DNA of 64,000 nucleotides from Pseudohalioglobus lutimaris. Its GTDB lineage: Bacteria; Pseudomonadota; Gammaproteobacteria; Pseudomonadales; Halieaceae. The translations under genes and the position numbers were made by a program. The stretch's first letter is position 1. Each line of letters begins with the position of its first letter. The notes under the pieces are model-generated. The model did no database searches. It was not told where the DNA came from and saw nothing but the letters and a program-made list of their open reading frames with translations. Below are positions 44,483-54,600 of this stretch, piece by piece. The stretch is from the NCBI RefSeq assembly GCF_002866825.1, contig NZ_PKUS01000010.1:1-64000 (forward strand), given 5' to 3'.

Positions 44483-45193
44483 TCAGCCGTCTCGCCACAG
44501 CAGCTTGCCACCGCTGCTGTCACTGATAGCGTCAAGTTGCGCCTGGTGCGCGGCCAACTCCTCTTCCGATGCCGCAATCACGGGCAGCGGATCGCGCTCT
44601 GCCGACAAACGAATGATCTGCTCCACCCTGGTTTCTCCATCCGCACCATCACTGGCAGAGAGCTGGAAAGTGGTCTGGCCGCCAGTCATAGCCAGGTAAA
44701 CATCGGCCAATATCTCGGCGTCCAGCAGCGCGCCATGCAGGTCGCGCTGTGAATTATCCACGTCGTAGCGCTGGCAGAGGGCGTCCAGACTGTTGCGCTG
44801 CCCAGGGTGTTTTTTGCGGGCCATTACCAGGGTGTCGATCACCCTGCAGCTGTCTTCCAGCGAAGCCACCTTCAGGTCCAGTCGCTGCAGCTCACTGTTG
44901 AGGAAACCCAGGTCGAAGGGCGCGTTATGGATTATCAGCTCCGCTCCCTGCACGAAGTCGAGGAAGTCACGGGCGATGCGCTCAAATACAGGTTTGTCCG
45001 CAAGAAACTCATTGGTGATGCCGTGGACTTCGATTGCGCCCTGGTCGATATCCCGATTGGGTTTTACATACTGGTGATAATGATTCCCGGTCAACCGCCG
45101 GTTATCCAACTCGACACAGCCAATCTCAATGATGCGGTGGCCCTGGGAGGCCTCAAGGCCAGTGGTTTCGGTGTCGAGAACAATCTGTCGCAC
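44483..45193 (-). CDS. dnaQ: DNA polymerase III epsilon subunit (proofreading exonuclease)
   Basis: This 236-residue 3'-5' exonuclease has Exo I (VLDTETTGLE), Exo II (IIHNAPFDLGFLNSEL) and Exo III (HGALLDAEILADVYLAM). The C-terminal tail that binds the alpha subunit is present. The start is GTG, with an AGAGGA site about 10 nt upstream. rnhA lies 26 nt upstream on the same strand; in Escherichia coli the two genes are divergent, so the orientation differs here. Confidence 0.96.
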   Translation of the reverse strand: MRQIVLDTETTGLEASQGHRIIEIGCVELDNRRLTGNHYHQYVKPNRDIDQGAIEVHGITNEFLADKPVFERIARDFLDFVQGAELIIHNAPFDLGFLNSELQRLDLKVASLEDSCRVIDTLVMARKKHPGQRNSLDALCQRYDVDNSQRDLHGALLDAEILADVYLAMTGGQTTFQLSASDGADGETRVEQIIRLSAERDPLPVIAASEEELAAHQAQLDAISDSSGGKLLWRDG

Positions 45194-45219
45194 TATTTCA
45201 GTTTCCTCTGCGGCCGGGT

Positions 45220-45654
45220 TTAACCCAGCTCATCAATTCCACGATTTGCCAGTTGGTCGGCAATCTCATTTTCGCGATGACCGCTGTGCCCCTTGACCCA
45301 CTGCCAGTTCACCCGATGGCGCTGGTTTTCCGCGTCCAGTTCCTGCCACAAATCAACGTTCTTCACTGGCTTTCTGCCCGCCGTTTTCCAGCCTTTCTGC
45401 TTCCAGCCCTGCAGCCACATGGTGATGCCGTTTTTCACATATACGGAGTCGGTGGTCAAAACCACCTCACAGGTTTCCTTAAGCGCGCGCAAACCTTCTA
45501 TCGCGGCTCGCAATTCCATACGGTTGTTGGTCGTCTCCGCTTCGCCACCATATAACTCGCGCTCCCTGCCCTGGTAGCGCAACAATACGCCCCAGCCACC
45601 GGGTCCGGGGTTGCCCCTGCAGGCCCCGTCGGTAAAAATTTCCACTCGCTTCAA
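45220..45654 (-). CDS. rnhA: Ribonuclease HI
   Basis: This 144-residue enzyme degrades RNA in RNA-DNA hybrids. Catalytic residues are Asp9 ([17 protein letters not shown]), Glu in [13 protein letters not shown], Asp in VLTTDSVYV and the final Asp region in [15 protein letters not shown]. The start is a TTG that overlaps the methyltransferase stop (TTGA), which gives the normal family N-terminus [10 protein letters not shown]. dnaQ follows on the same strand. Confidence 0.96.
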   Translation of the reverse strand: MKRVEIFTDGACRGNPGPGGWGVLLRYQGRERELYGGEAETTNNRMELRAAIEGLRALKETCEVVLTTDSVYVKNGITMWLQGWKQKGWKTAGRKPVKNVDLWQELDAENQRHRVNWQWVKGHSGHRENEIADQLANRGIDELG

Positions 45655-46466
45655 TGCAAACTGTCTCCACGCCCGTTGCGTGCCGCAATACTGCCGGAAC
45701 CGGCTGGTGCGCGCGGTGCAGGGCTGGGTGCTACAGCGGGTTTAGGCACCGCCAGGTCTATCAACTTCTCCCCGTGACGACGCAGTCGGGAGCGGGGGCG
45801 GTTCTGCGCTATCACGGTCTTGATCGCATGCAGCACATAAACTCCGCCCAGCGGCAGGTTGTGTTGCGTGCACCAACCGTCCAGCGACTCCATCCCCCGG
45901 CGTAAGCGTCCGCTGCCCAGCGCAGGCAGCGTATACACGTAGTGGCTATCCTGCAGTTCACAGCCCAGCAAATGCAGCCAGTCCGTGAGGCGGCGTGCGC
46001 TCACCGGCTGGTGCTGACGCCAGGCTGACCGCGGTGAGCAGGCACGTAGTGCGGTCGCCGCCCCGCGCACGCTGAAAGGATTGAAGCCGATAATCAGCAA
46101 TTGCCCCTGGGCAGTGAGTACACGCTGGATCTCGCGCAATACCTGGTGAGGGTTCTCGACGAACTCCAGGCTATGATGAGCGATGACTACATCCACACTA
46201 TCGCTTTCCAGGGGAATTTCGCCGCTTTCGCAGATAAGCCCTATGCCCTCTCCGCCAGATTGACTCGCATGGATGCGATGATTAATACGACAATCCCCGA
46301 ACAGCGACTGGCCGCGTACCGGACCGATCTGCAGCATATGGTAGCCAAATGCATTTTCGAGATGAGGCCGCAAGGTTTCTCGCAGTTGCCTCAGCAGGTA
46401 GCCGCCGCGTTCGCCGCCATACCAGGATTCCAGTTCTGTCAAAATGTCGTTAAACTGATCGCTCAC
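45651..46466 (-). CDS. SAM-dependent methyltransferase (YafS-like)
   Basis: This 271-residue class I methyltransferase has a weak SAM motif at [13 protein letters not shown], an acidic loop at [27 protein letters not shown], and then [22 protein letters not shown]. It sits between rnhA and gloB, exactly where Escherichia coli has yafS. The start is GTG 46466. The stop overlaps the rnhA start, which suggests coupled translation. The target is unknown. The C-terminal 40 residues are rich in Pro, Ala and Arg. Confidence 0.88.
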   Translation of the reverse strand: MSDQFNDILTELESWYGGERGGYLLRQLRETLRPHLENAFGYHMLQIGPVRGQSLFGDCRINHRIHASQSGGEGIGLICESGEIPLESDSVDVVIAHHSLEFVENPHQVLREIQRVLTAQGQLLIIGFNPFSVRGAATALRACSPRSAWRQHQPVSARRLTDWLHLLGCELQDSHYVYTLPALGSGRLRRGMESLDGWCTQHNLPLGGVYVLHAIKTVIAQNRPRSRLRRHGEKLIDLAVPKPAVAPSPAPRAPAGSGSIAARNGRGDSLH

Positions 46467-46539
46467 GGGTGGGGGCCTTTTCGATCTTCAAGCTGCGCCC
46501 CCATGTTACTGTATTTCCCCCCAATTGAAACGCAGGCTT

Positions 46540-47328
46540 ATGCTGAACATCGAACCTATTCCCGCCTTCAACGACAATTACATCTGGCTGGTGACCCGTC
46601 CGGGTGAGTCCGGGGCCTTTGTTGTCGACCCAGGGGACGCTGCGGTCGTGGAAGCCGCGCTGGCGGCCAGGCAACTGCAGTTGGCCGGCATTCTTATCAC
46701 GCACCACCATTTCGACCATGTCGGCGGAGTGCTGCAACTGCGTGAGACCCATGACCCTGTGGTCTATGGGCCGTTCAACCCCGCCATAGAGGGTGTGGAT
46801 GTGCGCGTCGCTGCGGGTGACCAGGTAGAAGTACTGGGCGCGGCCTTCGAGGTAATGGAAGTACCGGGGCATACCCTGGACCACATCGCCTATTTTGCCC
46901 GCAGTGACGACTCTGCGCAGGATAGCCCTGTGTTGTTTTGCGGCGACACGCTTTTTGCAGCCGGTTGTGGCCGCTTGTTCGAGGGCACCCCGGCCATGAT
47001 GCATGCGTCACTGCAGGCCTTGGTAGCGCTGCCGGCCGACACACGGGTTTACTGTGCCCATGAGTACACCCTGGCCAACCTCGCTTTTGCCGAGGCGGTG
47101 GAGCCGGAAAACGCCGAACTGGCCGAACGCTTGCGGCAAGCCAGGGCCACCCGGGAACAGGGCGAGCCAACCGTACCGTCCACGCTATCCCTGGAGCTGG
47201 ATACCAACCCGTTTGTGCGCTGCCAGCAACCAGCAGTGCTCGATTCCCTGCGTAGCCAGGGCAAACTGCAAGGCACGGACGCAGAGGCCGTGTTCGCCGC
47301 CGTCAGGGGCTGGAAGGATAATTTCTAG
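46540..47328 (+). CDS. gloB: Hydroxyacylglutathione hydrolase (glyoxalase II)
   Basis: This 262-residue metallo-beta-lactamase-fold enzyme hydrolyses S-D-lactoylglutathione in methylglyoxal detoxification. The dinuclear metal motif is ITHHHFDHVGGV. Other ligands are in EVPGHTLDHI, FCGDTLFAAGCGRLFEGTP and YCAHEYTLANL. I start at ATG 46540 (MLNIEPIPAFNDNYIW), the normal family start; a TTG at 46525 adds five residues. It is divergent from the YafS-like gene and upstream of mltD, as in many gammaproteobacteria. Confidence 0.96.
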   Translation: MLNIEPIPAFNDNYIWLVTRPGESGAFVVDPGDAAVVEAALAARQLQLAGILITHHHFDHVGGVLQLRETHDPVVYGPFNPAIEGVDVRVAAGDQVEVLGAAFEVMEVPGHTLDHIAYFARSDDSAQDSPVLFCGDTLFAAGCGRLFEGTPAMMHASLQALVALPADTRVYCAHEYTLANLAFAEAVEPENAELAERLRQARATREQGEPTVPSTLSLELDTNPFVRCQQPAVLDSLRSQGKLQGTDAEAVFAAVRGWKDNF

Positions 47329-47433
47329 ACTTACCAGCCTAAACATCTGGTTTTTCAATGACACAAATTTAGACTAGACAGGACGGGCCTGATTCCCGCC
47401 TCTTCTATACGCTGGATATCTATAATAAACAAT

Positions 47434-48774
47434 ATGTTAAAAGCTTTAATTAAAGTATTTCCTCTGGTTATCATGCTCACGGCATGCCAGTCCGTTCCCA
47501 CAGTAGAGAAGTCCGCGGCAGAGACGCCGCTACCTGAAGCAGAGCAAGCTGAAGTATTCTTTGCCCCCGCCGAAAAGGTAGCGCCCAAAGCAGCAGGAAA
47601 ACCGCCAGCTGACCTCTGGGAGCGAATTCGACTCCAGCTGAGCTGGCAATCGATCCATAATGACCAGGTCGGCCGTGCCCGGGAGTCCTATCTCAGGCAG
47701 CCTAACTACCTCAAGGTAATATCTGCCCGGGCTGATTTGTACCTGCACTACATCGTGGAAGAAGTAGAGCGGCGCGGGCTGCCTATCGAGCTCGCACTGC
47801 TACCCCTGGTAGAGAGCACGATGAACCCGTTCGCCACGTCATCCGAACAAGCTGCCGGCTTGTGGCAGATTATGCCCGCTACCGGAAAGCACCTGGGTCT
47901 GGAGCAGGACTGGTGGTACGACGGTCGCCGCGACGTGCGCGCCTCCACGCGGGCCGCACTGGATTACCTGGAGATGCTTCACGCCTCTCTTGATAACGAC
48001 TGGATGCTTGCCCTGGCCGCATATAACTCAGGAAAGGGTAGAGTACTGCGGGCACAGAAAAAAAGCCGCCAGCGCGGGCGAGCCACCGATTACTGGTCAC
48101 TGGAGTTGCCCCGGGAGACGCGTAAATATGTGCCGCGATTGATCGCCCTGAGCCAGATCATCGCCTTTCCCGATGCTTTTGGCGTGGAGATACCGCCGGT
48201 AGCCAACAGCCCCTTCTTTGCTGTCGCTGAGACCGGTGGGCAAATTGAAATGGCGCGCGCTGCCGACCTGGCATCGGTTGAGATGCATATACTGGAGGCG
48301 CTAAACCCGGGTCAGCTGCGCTGGGCCACCTCCCCTGACACCACTCAGGAATTACTGCTGCCAGTCGACGCCCAGGAGAAGTTCTCTGCGGGTATCGCCA
48401 GCCTGACCGAGGCGGACAGGGTGCGCTGGAAACACTATCGCATCAAGCGTGGTGACAGCCTTATCCGCATCGCCCGCAACTTCAACACCGAGGTGGGTCT
48501 GCTCAGGGAGGTTAATAATATTCGCGGCAGCATCATTCGCGCTGGCGACACACTGATGATCCCCTATGGCAGTGACTGGGCCAGCAGCCTGGCACTGACC
48601 ACCAGGGCAGAACGTGAGCAGCGTAGTTATCGAGTGCGCCGGGGAGACTCCCTGTATCTTATTGCCGGCAAATTCAAAGTCTCCATCAACGATATAATCG
48701 CCTGGAATTCGCTTGACCCCGGGGCCTACCTGCAGCCCGGACAACGGCTGACCCTCTACGTGGGCGGTAGTTGA
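47434..48774 (+). CDS. mltD: Membrane-bound lytic transglycosylase D
   Basis: This 446-residue lipoprotein cleaves peptidoglycan. The signal peptide ends in the lipobox LTAC (Cys at residue 18). The SLT domain has the catalytic Glu in LALLPLVESTMNPFATS, followed by AAGLWQIMPATGKHLGL and ALAAYNSGKGRV. Two LysM peptidoglycan-binding repeats follow: YRIKRGDSLIRIARNFNTEV and YRVRRGDSLYLIAGKFKVSI. It lies about 105 nt after gloB. The rlmG-like gene follows 7 nt later. Confidence 0.95.
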   Translation: MLKALIKVFPLVIMLTACQSVPTVEKSAAETPLPEAEQAEVFFAPAEKVAPKAAGKPPADLWERIRLQLSWQSIHNDQVGRARESYLRQPNYLKVISARADLYLHYIVEEVERRGLPIELALLPLVESTMNPFATSSEQAAGLWQIMPATGKHLGLEQDWWYDGRRDVRASTRAALDYLEMLHASLDNDWMLALAAYNSGKGRVLRAQKKSRQRGRATDYWSLELPRETRKYVPRLIALSQIIAFPDAFGVEIPPVANSPFFAVAETGGQIEMARAADLASVEMHILEALNPGQLRWATSPDTTQELLLPVDAQEKFSAGIASLTEADRVRWKHYRIKRGDSLIRIARNFNTEVGLLREVNNIRGSIIRAGDTLMIPYGSDWASSLALTTRAEREQRSYRVRRGDSLYLIAGKFKVSINDIIAWNSLDPGAYLQPGQRLTLYVGGS

Positions 48775-48781
48775 CAGCATA

Positions 48782-49900
48782 ATGGCGGCCCCCGCCTCCA
48801 CCCTGCTTATATGTCCGCAGGGCGATTTCCGTCTGCAGCGCTACCCACGGCGCAAACCGGAAACCCTGCAGGCATGGTGCGGCGCTGACATGCTACTGCT
48901 GGAAGCCGCAGACCCCGCGAGCGAGACACTGGTGGTAAACGACGAGCACGGCGCGCTTTGTGTCGCCGTGCAGCCCCGCCTTCTGTGGACCGACTCGGCA
49001 CTGAGCGTGCAGGCAATGCGCGACAACTGTGCGCAGAACAGCAGGGTAGTTCCTGCAATCTGCTGGAGCACGGCAAGTCCCGAGGGCCGATTCCAGCAAG
49101 TTCTACTGCGTATTCCCAAGCAGCTGGCCTATTTTGAGTATCAGTTGGCGCAACTTGCTGACTTACTAGAGCCGGGAACCCGCCTGTACCTTGCCGGGAT
49201 GGACAAGCACCTTTCGCCGCACACAGCCGACCTTATTGAACGCTATTTCGGCGCTGTCGAAAGGCATCGAGGACGCCGCAAAGCCCGGCTGTTCAGCGCT
49301 GTTCAAGGCAGCCCTGGAAAGGACTTCACGCTCGACGCCTACAGTCGCTATCACTGCCCGCCTCTGAACGGGCAACTGTGCGCATTACCCAATGTTTTTA
49401 GTCGTGAACGATTGGACATCGGCACTCGATTTCTGCTGGAAAATCTTCATCGGTTGCCGCCTGCGACACAGGTCGCCGACCTCGCCTGTGGCAACGGCGT
49501 ACTGGGTATCGCCGCTTTGCAGCAAAACGGCGCAGCAACGGTTACGTTTCTCGATGAGTCCGCCATGGCCATCGCCTCGGCAAGGATTAACTGCCGCGCG
49601 CTTCTCGGGGAAACAAAATCCATTGTGTTTCACCATGGGGATGGTTTCCGCGGTCTCGCCGGGCACTTCGACCGCATTTTGTGCAATCCACCTTTCCACC
49701 TCAGTCACACGGTGGACGACTTTGCGGGACGCCGCCTGCTTGGCCAATGTGCGAACGCTCTCAATTCTGGAGGCGAACTGGTGTTGGTCGCCAATCGCCA
49801 CCTTCCCTACGGCGATACGCTGCAGCAATCATTCGGCAGGGTCGAGCAACTAGCCCGCAACAACAAGTTTATTATCTGGCGAGCCCGGTCAGGTTGCTAA
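48782..49900 (+). CDS. rlmG: RsmC/RlmG-type rRNA guanine-N2 methyltransferase
   Basis: This 372-residue protein has a degenerate N-terminal methyltransferase-like domain and a C-terminal catalytic domain. The latter has SAM motif VADLACGNGVLGIAAL and active-site motif ILCNPPFHLSHTVDDF. The N-terminal features FRLQRYPRRKPETLQAW and VVNDEHGALCVAV fit RlmG (23S rRNA m2G1835) better than RsmC (16S m2G1207). The choice between the two is not certain. It starts 7 nt after mltD. Confidence 0.78.
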   Translation: MAAPASTLLICPQGDFRLQRYPRRKPETLQAWCGADMLLLEAADPASETLVVNDEHGALCVAVQPRLLWTDSALSVQAMRDNCAQNSRVVPAICWSTASPEGRFQQVLLRIPKQLAYFEYQLAQLADLLEPGTRLYLAGMDKHLSPHTADLIERYFGAVERHRGRRKARLFSAVQGSPGKDFTLDAYSRYHCPPLNGQLCALPNVFSRERLDIGTRFLLENLHRLPPATQVADLACGNGVLGIAALQQNGAATVTFLDESAMAIASARINCRALLGETKSIVFHHGDGFRGLAGHFDRILCNPPFHLSHTVDDFAGRRLLGQCANALNSGGELVLVANRHLPYGDTLQQSFGRVEQLARNNKFIIWRARSGC

Positions 49901-49983
49901 GTTGTCACGGGGCGGCTATGTTGTCGCCTGCCCCGGGGCGGTTTGGATCCCGGGGCTGCAACTTTTCTCCAGAGGAACGAATC

Positions 49984-50583
49984 ATGTCCAGTCTTGTTAA
50001 ACAACTTCTTGGCGCTGCTGCCGTGCTCAGCGCTGCGCTTGTTCTCCCAATGTCCGCCGTTGCTGAAGAGGCAGTGAAGCCTCAAGGTGGCGCACGGGCG
50101 ATGGCGATGGAAGTGGAAGCCCAAGTCACAGCAATTGATCTTGAGACCCGTCAGGTCACCCTGCAGGGTCCGGATGGCAGTGCAATGACCCTCACCGCAT
50201 CTGAGAAAGTCGTAAAGCTGGAAGATGTCAGTGTAGGTGACGTATTGCGAGCCACCTATCTTGCAGCTCTCGAGGGTGAGCTTCGCGAGCCCACTGCAGA
50301 AGAAATGGCCGAGCCGTATGTGATGATCAAGGACGCAGGCGTCGGTGAAGTAGAGGGCGCGCCCGTGGTAGGTGCCGGACGCATCATTCACGCTGTGTGC
50401 ACCATCGAGGGCATGAACCGCCTCCTGGGCACTGTTACCGTTCTTGACCCGAATGGAAAGGTGCATGTGATTGCCGATGTTGAGCCCGAGAAAATGTCTG
50501 GCGTAACGCTGGGACAAACCATTGTGCTTACCTTCAGCGAGGCGCTTGCACTCAGTCTGGAGCATGTCTCCAAGGCCGAGTAA
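49984..50583 (+). CDS. Periplasmic protein of unknown function
   Basis: I do not recognise a named family for this 199-residue protein. It has a signal peptide (VKQLLGAAAVLSAALVLPMSAVAEE) after an AGAGGA ribosome site, which decides for ATG 49984 over the longer open frame from 49681. The mature part has two repeated beta-rich units: VEAQVTAIDLETRQVTLQGP and MNRLLGTVTVLDPNGKVHVI. These look like OB-fold-like strands with a xVTxIDxxTRxVTL pattern. A strong GC hairpin follows the stop. It is a single-gene unit. Confidence 0.82.
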   Translation: MSSLVKQLLGAAAVLSAALVLPMSAVAEEAVKPQGGARAMAMEVEAQVTAIDLETRQVTLQGPDGSAMTLTASEKVVKLEDVSVGDVLRATYLAALEGELREPTAEEMAEPYVMIKDAGVGEVEGAPVVGAGRIIHAVCTIEGMNRLLGTVTVLDPNGKVHVIADVEPEKMSGVTLGQTIVLTFSEALALSLEHVSKAE

Positions 50584-50595
50584 GCTTCAATTTCC

Positions 50596-50618
50596 GGCCG
50601 GCCAACAGTCGGCCGGCC
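50596..50618 (+). terminator. GC hairpin after the periplasmic-protein gene
   Basis: GGCCGGCC (50596-50603), 7-nt loop, GGCCGGCC (50611-50618), 12 nt after the stop. The 8-bp stem is all G/C. No T-run follows. Confidence 0.55.
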
Positions 50619-50751
50619 ACTCCACTACCTGCGACACGCGCCGCGAGCAGTATGAGAATATGGTCGACTTGCAAATCAATACGCGCAGGCAGGGACATTT
50701 CACTAACAAGACGCTACATTCCCAGCCACTCACTGGCTAAGGGAGTCCCGC

Positions 50752-51624
50752 GTGAAATTCGTTTTATCCACCTCATTCAGCACCGTGTCCCATCTCACCG
50801 AACTGGCCCCGGTCGCAGATACGCACGGGTGGCATGCCATGTCGTTTTCCGATCACGTCGTCAACCCGGAAACCATCCGCACGCCCTACCCCTACACTGA
50901 AGATGGCACCCGGCGTTGGCAGGCTTTCACAGACTGGCCCGATCCGTGGGTAATGATCGGTGCACTGGCTGCGATCACCGACAATCTGCGCTTCACCAAT
51001 AACGTGTTTGTGCTGCCAATGCGTAATCCGTACCTGGTCGCCAAAGCCATCAGCACTGCGGCAATCCTTTCCAACAATCGGATTACTCCAGCCTTTGGCG
51101 TCGGCTGGTCCAAAGACGAGTTTGAGTTGATGGGGCAGGACTTCCATACTCGCGGCAAGCGCGCGGATGAGATGATTGAAGTCATGCGTCTGCTGTGGAG
51201 CGGTGAAATGGTCAGCTACCAGGGCAACCACTATCAGTTTGAGCCAATGGAAATGAACCCGGCGCCCACTGCGCCAGTGCCTATCTGGATAGGCGGCATC
51301 TCGGAGCCGGCCATGCGCCGTGCAGCAAGGGTCGCCGACGGCTGGGTGTCAGACCTGCAGACCTCTGCGGAGATCCTCGAGTCAATCAGCCGCATTACGC
51401 AATGGCGCAAAGAGTATGGCCGCGATCAACAGCCGTTTGAGGTCATGGCCACGCCCTCAGACGCCTGGGACGTGGACGGCTACAAGCGCCTGCAGGATGG
51501 CGGCGTTACCCACATCATGACCATGCCCTGGCCCTTCTACCACGGCAGCAGCGACAAGCTGGAACACAAAATTGATGCCATCAAGCGCTTTTCCGACGAT
51601 GTCATCAGCCGTTGCCAGGACTGA
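50752..51624 (+). CDS. LLM class F420-type oxidoreductase
   Basis: This 290-residue luciferase-fold protein has GWHAMSFSDHVVNPETIRTPYPY, LRFTNNVFVLPMRNPYLVAKA, PAFGVGWSKDEFELMGQDFHTRGKRADE and PIWIGGISEPAMRRAARVADGWV. This resembles the probable F420-dependent subfamily, though use of FMN is equally possible in this taxon. The start is GTG with GGGAG about 6 nt upstream. It converges with the AddA-like gene, with 12 nt between stops. Substrate is unknown. Confidence 0.9.
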   Translation: MKFVLSTSFSTVSHLTELAPVADTHGWHAMSFSDHVVNPETIRTPYPYTEDGTRRWQAFTDWPDPWVMIGALAAITDNLRFTNNVFVLPMRNPYLVAKAISTAAILSNNRITPAFGVGWSKDEFELMGQDFHTRGKRADEMIEVMRLLWSGEMVSYQGNHYQFEPMEMNPAPTAPVPIWIGGISEPAMRRAARVADGWVSDLQTSAEILESISRITQWRKEYGRDQQPFEVMATPSDAWDVDGYKRLQDGGVTHIMTMPWPFYHGSSDKLEHKIDAIKRFSDDVISRCQD

Positions 51625-51636
51625 TTCAGGGCGGCT

Positions 51637-54600
51637 TCAACCCAGATCAAGTTCCACCAGGTGATGCAACGCCGCCAACGCCGTAAAGTACAGCGCGCAG
51701 CGCAGGGGTTCCTCGCCCCGCGCGGCAAGGCTGTCGCGATAGAGGCGCAGCTGGGGACCATAGCGTGCTGCCTCCTCCGCCAGAAACTGTGCCAGCGGCA
51801 TATCTGCTGCAGGAACGCTGCTCTTGTAATCCACAATCCAGCGATGGCCCGTCTCAGCGTCAATAAACGTGCGGTCGACAATGATATCCCGGGGCTTGCC
51901 CTGGTCGTTGATGGTCAATGGCAGTTCACTATGGGACTCCCGGTGCCTGGCCGACAACAGCCAACGCCCGCCGTTTTCGTCCGCCAGCGTACTCTGCAGG
52001 GATGCCACCACCCGCTGTTGGGCACTGTCCAGTTGGACGCCGAAAATGCCCCGGTTCTGCAGGGAGCGACGCACAGCGGATTCCAGCTGCGCCGATACGC
52101 CATCAGGCAATTCGGCATCCCGGCTCAGGTCTTCAAGCACTTCGTGAATCACATTGCCCACGTGACGGTCCAGCCAGTTCAGCGCTGGCTGCGGAATATT
52201 GGCGCCAGCGTCCGCGGGTGCCACTGCGACCTGCGGCGGTGTCGGCGGCTGTTCCAGCCGCAGTAGCGGCCTGCCTGTGGACGACGCTGCCGGCACCGGT
52301 TCACTGCGCGGGTGCAGTTGCATCTGTTGTTCGAAAACAGGCCAGATAGGCGCCAACAGCGAACCCTCTCCGGGTGGTTTCAGCTGCGGAACTTCTGTCC
52401 CGGTGTCTTCCCCTGTCGCCACGCACGCACTGAGGGTGAGCTTGCGCACCGCACGCGTGGCACCCACATAAAGCAGGCGCGTGGTTTCCAGGCGTGACTT
52501 TTCCCTGCGCTGTCGCTTGAGAAAATTGTACAGTCCCGGCGTCTTGTCATCACTGTGGTCATCCGCAGCGAGCAAAAAGCCACGCTGGCCGCTGGGGCTG
52601 TTGTACTCGTCCCACAGCAGAATGTCCCTGCTGTCCCCGCGAGTCGATCGACCCAGGGCGGGTATCAACACCCAATCAAACTCCAGACCCTTGGCCTTGT
52701 GCAGGGTCATCACCTGCAGCTTCGCATCAGGTGTCTCGCCAGCAGCATAGAGCCGGTCAACACGCTCCTGCAACCAATCGATATCCAGCCCTGCACCCTC
52801 AAGCTCCGCCTCCTGTAAGAGTTGCAAAAAGCGCTCAGCGTCCTGCAGATAACGGGCATCGACCAGGCTGTCGGGGCCGCCCAGGTACTGCCAGAGCTGC
52901 TCCAACCAGACCCGCAGGGCAAGCCGGTCGCGCTTTGACCGGGCCCAGCGCAAGCATTGTGCCACGCGCTTGAGGTTTACCGCGCCGGCTGCGCTCAAAC
53001 CCGCCGGGAGCGAATCATCCAGCAGCAATGCCTGGATGCTCTGGCAGCCCGGATGTTCACTGGCGACGGTAATAGCGTGCAGGTCTGCCAGTTCCAGACC
53101 ACACCACGGTGCCCGCAGCATGGCCAACCATGCGACCCGGTCTGCGGGGTTGGCCAGTGCACGGCAAAGCGTAAGCAGGTCTCCGATCGCCGGGGAGCTG
53201 GCCAGGCTGTCCATGTCCTGCGCGGCAAAGGGAATGCCCCTGCTGCGCAGGATCTGCATCAGCGGTGCCAGTTGCCCGCGACTACGGCCAAGAACTGCAA
53301 TACTGCGCAGTGTCGGGTCTGCCAGGCCTCGCTGCAGTGTCTCTGCCATCCACTGCGCTTCCTGTTCGCGCGCACCCTCACCCCAGAATCCATGCAGGTT
53401 GACAGCCGGGTCGGCCGCTGCAGGCTTAACCGCAACCGCTGCGGTAAAACTGACCCGCCCTCGACGCACGTTGTCCTGTACCGGAAACGCCATACGGAAG
53501 CTTTCATTAACCCAATCGACCACGCCACTTTCGGAGCGGAAGTTACTGCGCAGTGCCAGCGCCACCGGCATCACGCCATTAAAACCCTGCTCACGCGCTT
53601 TCAGGAACAAACCGACATTGGCATTACGAAAGCCGTAAATAGATTGCATACCGTCGCCGACGATGAAGATGGTGCGCGGAGCACTTGGGTTCTGCCCATT
53701 GTGCTCCCCCCATCCCCGCGTCAGCCTCTCCACAAGGCGGTACTGGTTAATCGCGGTATCCTGGAATTCATCAACCAGTATGTGCTCTATGCTGTAGTCC
53801 AGCCGCAGCGCCAACTCAGTGGGCGCGTCGTCCTCTCCCAGCGCATCCAGCGCGGACAGTGCCACCTGGCTGTGATCGACCACACCGCGTCGCTCAAATA
53901 CCAGCAGCAAACAGGCAGCGAGCAAGGGCAGTACGTGGGATAGATGAATCACCATCTGCCAGGAATGGGCGTTGCTGTCCATTGATGGTAGCCACGCTAT
54001 CGCCGCAAGCTCTTCCTGCAGGTCGGGTATTGCAGCCATGCGTTTTACCAGGTCGGCAAAGTGGGCCTTGCGCGCTTTCGCTTCATCATCCCCGGTTGGA
54101 AAACCGTTGCGCACGTTAACCGACTTGCGAAAGGTTCCGCCCTGGGTGAGCAGCATATCCCCCAGCGCCCGCCAGCCGTGCAGATCCGCTTCGGTCGCAC
54201 TGGGAAAATCATCGGGAACCGGCTCACCCAGGTGACCGCGCGCGTAGCACAACAGGTCCAGGAGTTCGTCATGCCAGGCGCCCAGCCGTTCACTGAGGTC
54301 AGTCAGTGTTTCCAGGATTACGGCGCTAACGGTCTGTTGCAGCCGCGCCTCGGCCTGTTGGGGAGAGGTGCGTGCCCCCATGTACTCATGCCATTGGTCG
54401 CGCTTGCCAAGCATCGCCACCAGCAATTGCGCCAGCTGCTCCCAGTTATTGTCAAAATGCAGCAGTAAGGCATCCAGATCCGCCATTTCTGGCCGCGAGG
54501 AGCCGGCCATCGCAAACAACTCCTGCACCGCTTCACGATACAGTGGCAGCGCGTTGTCCACCGCTTGCGCCTGCCCGCCAAAGCGGCTGAGCACGGGCAT

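Noticed and set aside
52957-53943. 328-codon plus-strand open frame
   Set aside because: It lies antisense within the AddA-like gene, whose helicase motifs fix the coding strand. The antisense translation has no recognisable domain.
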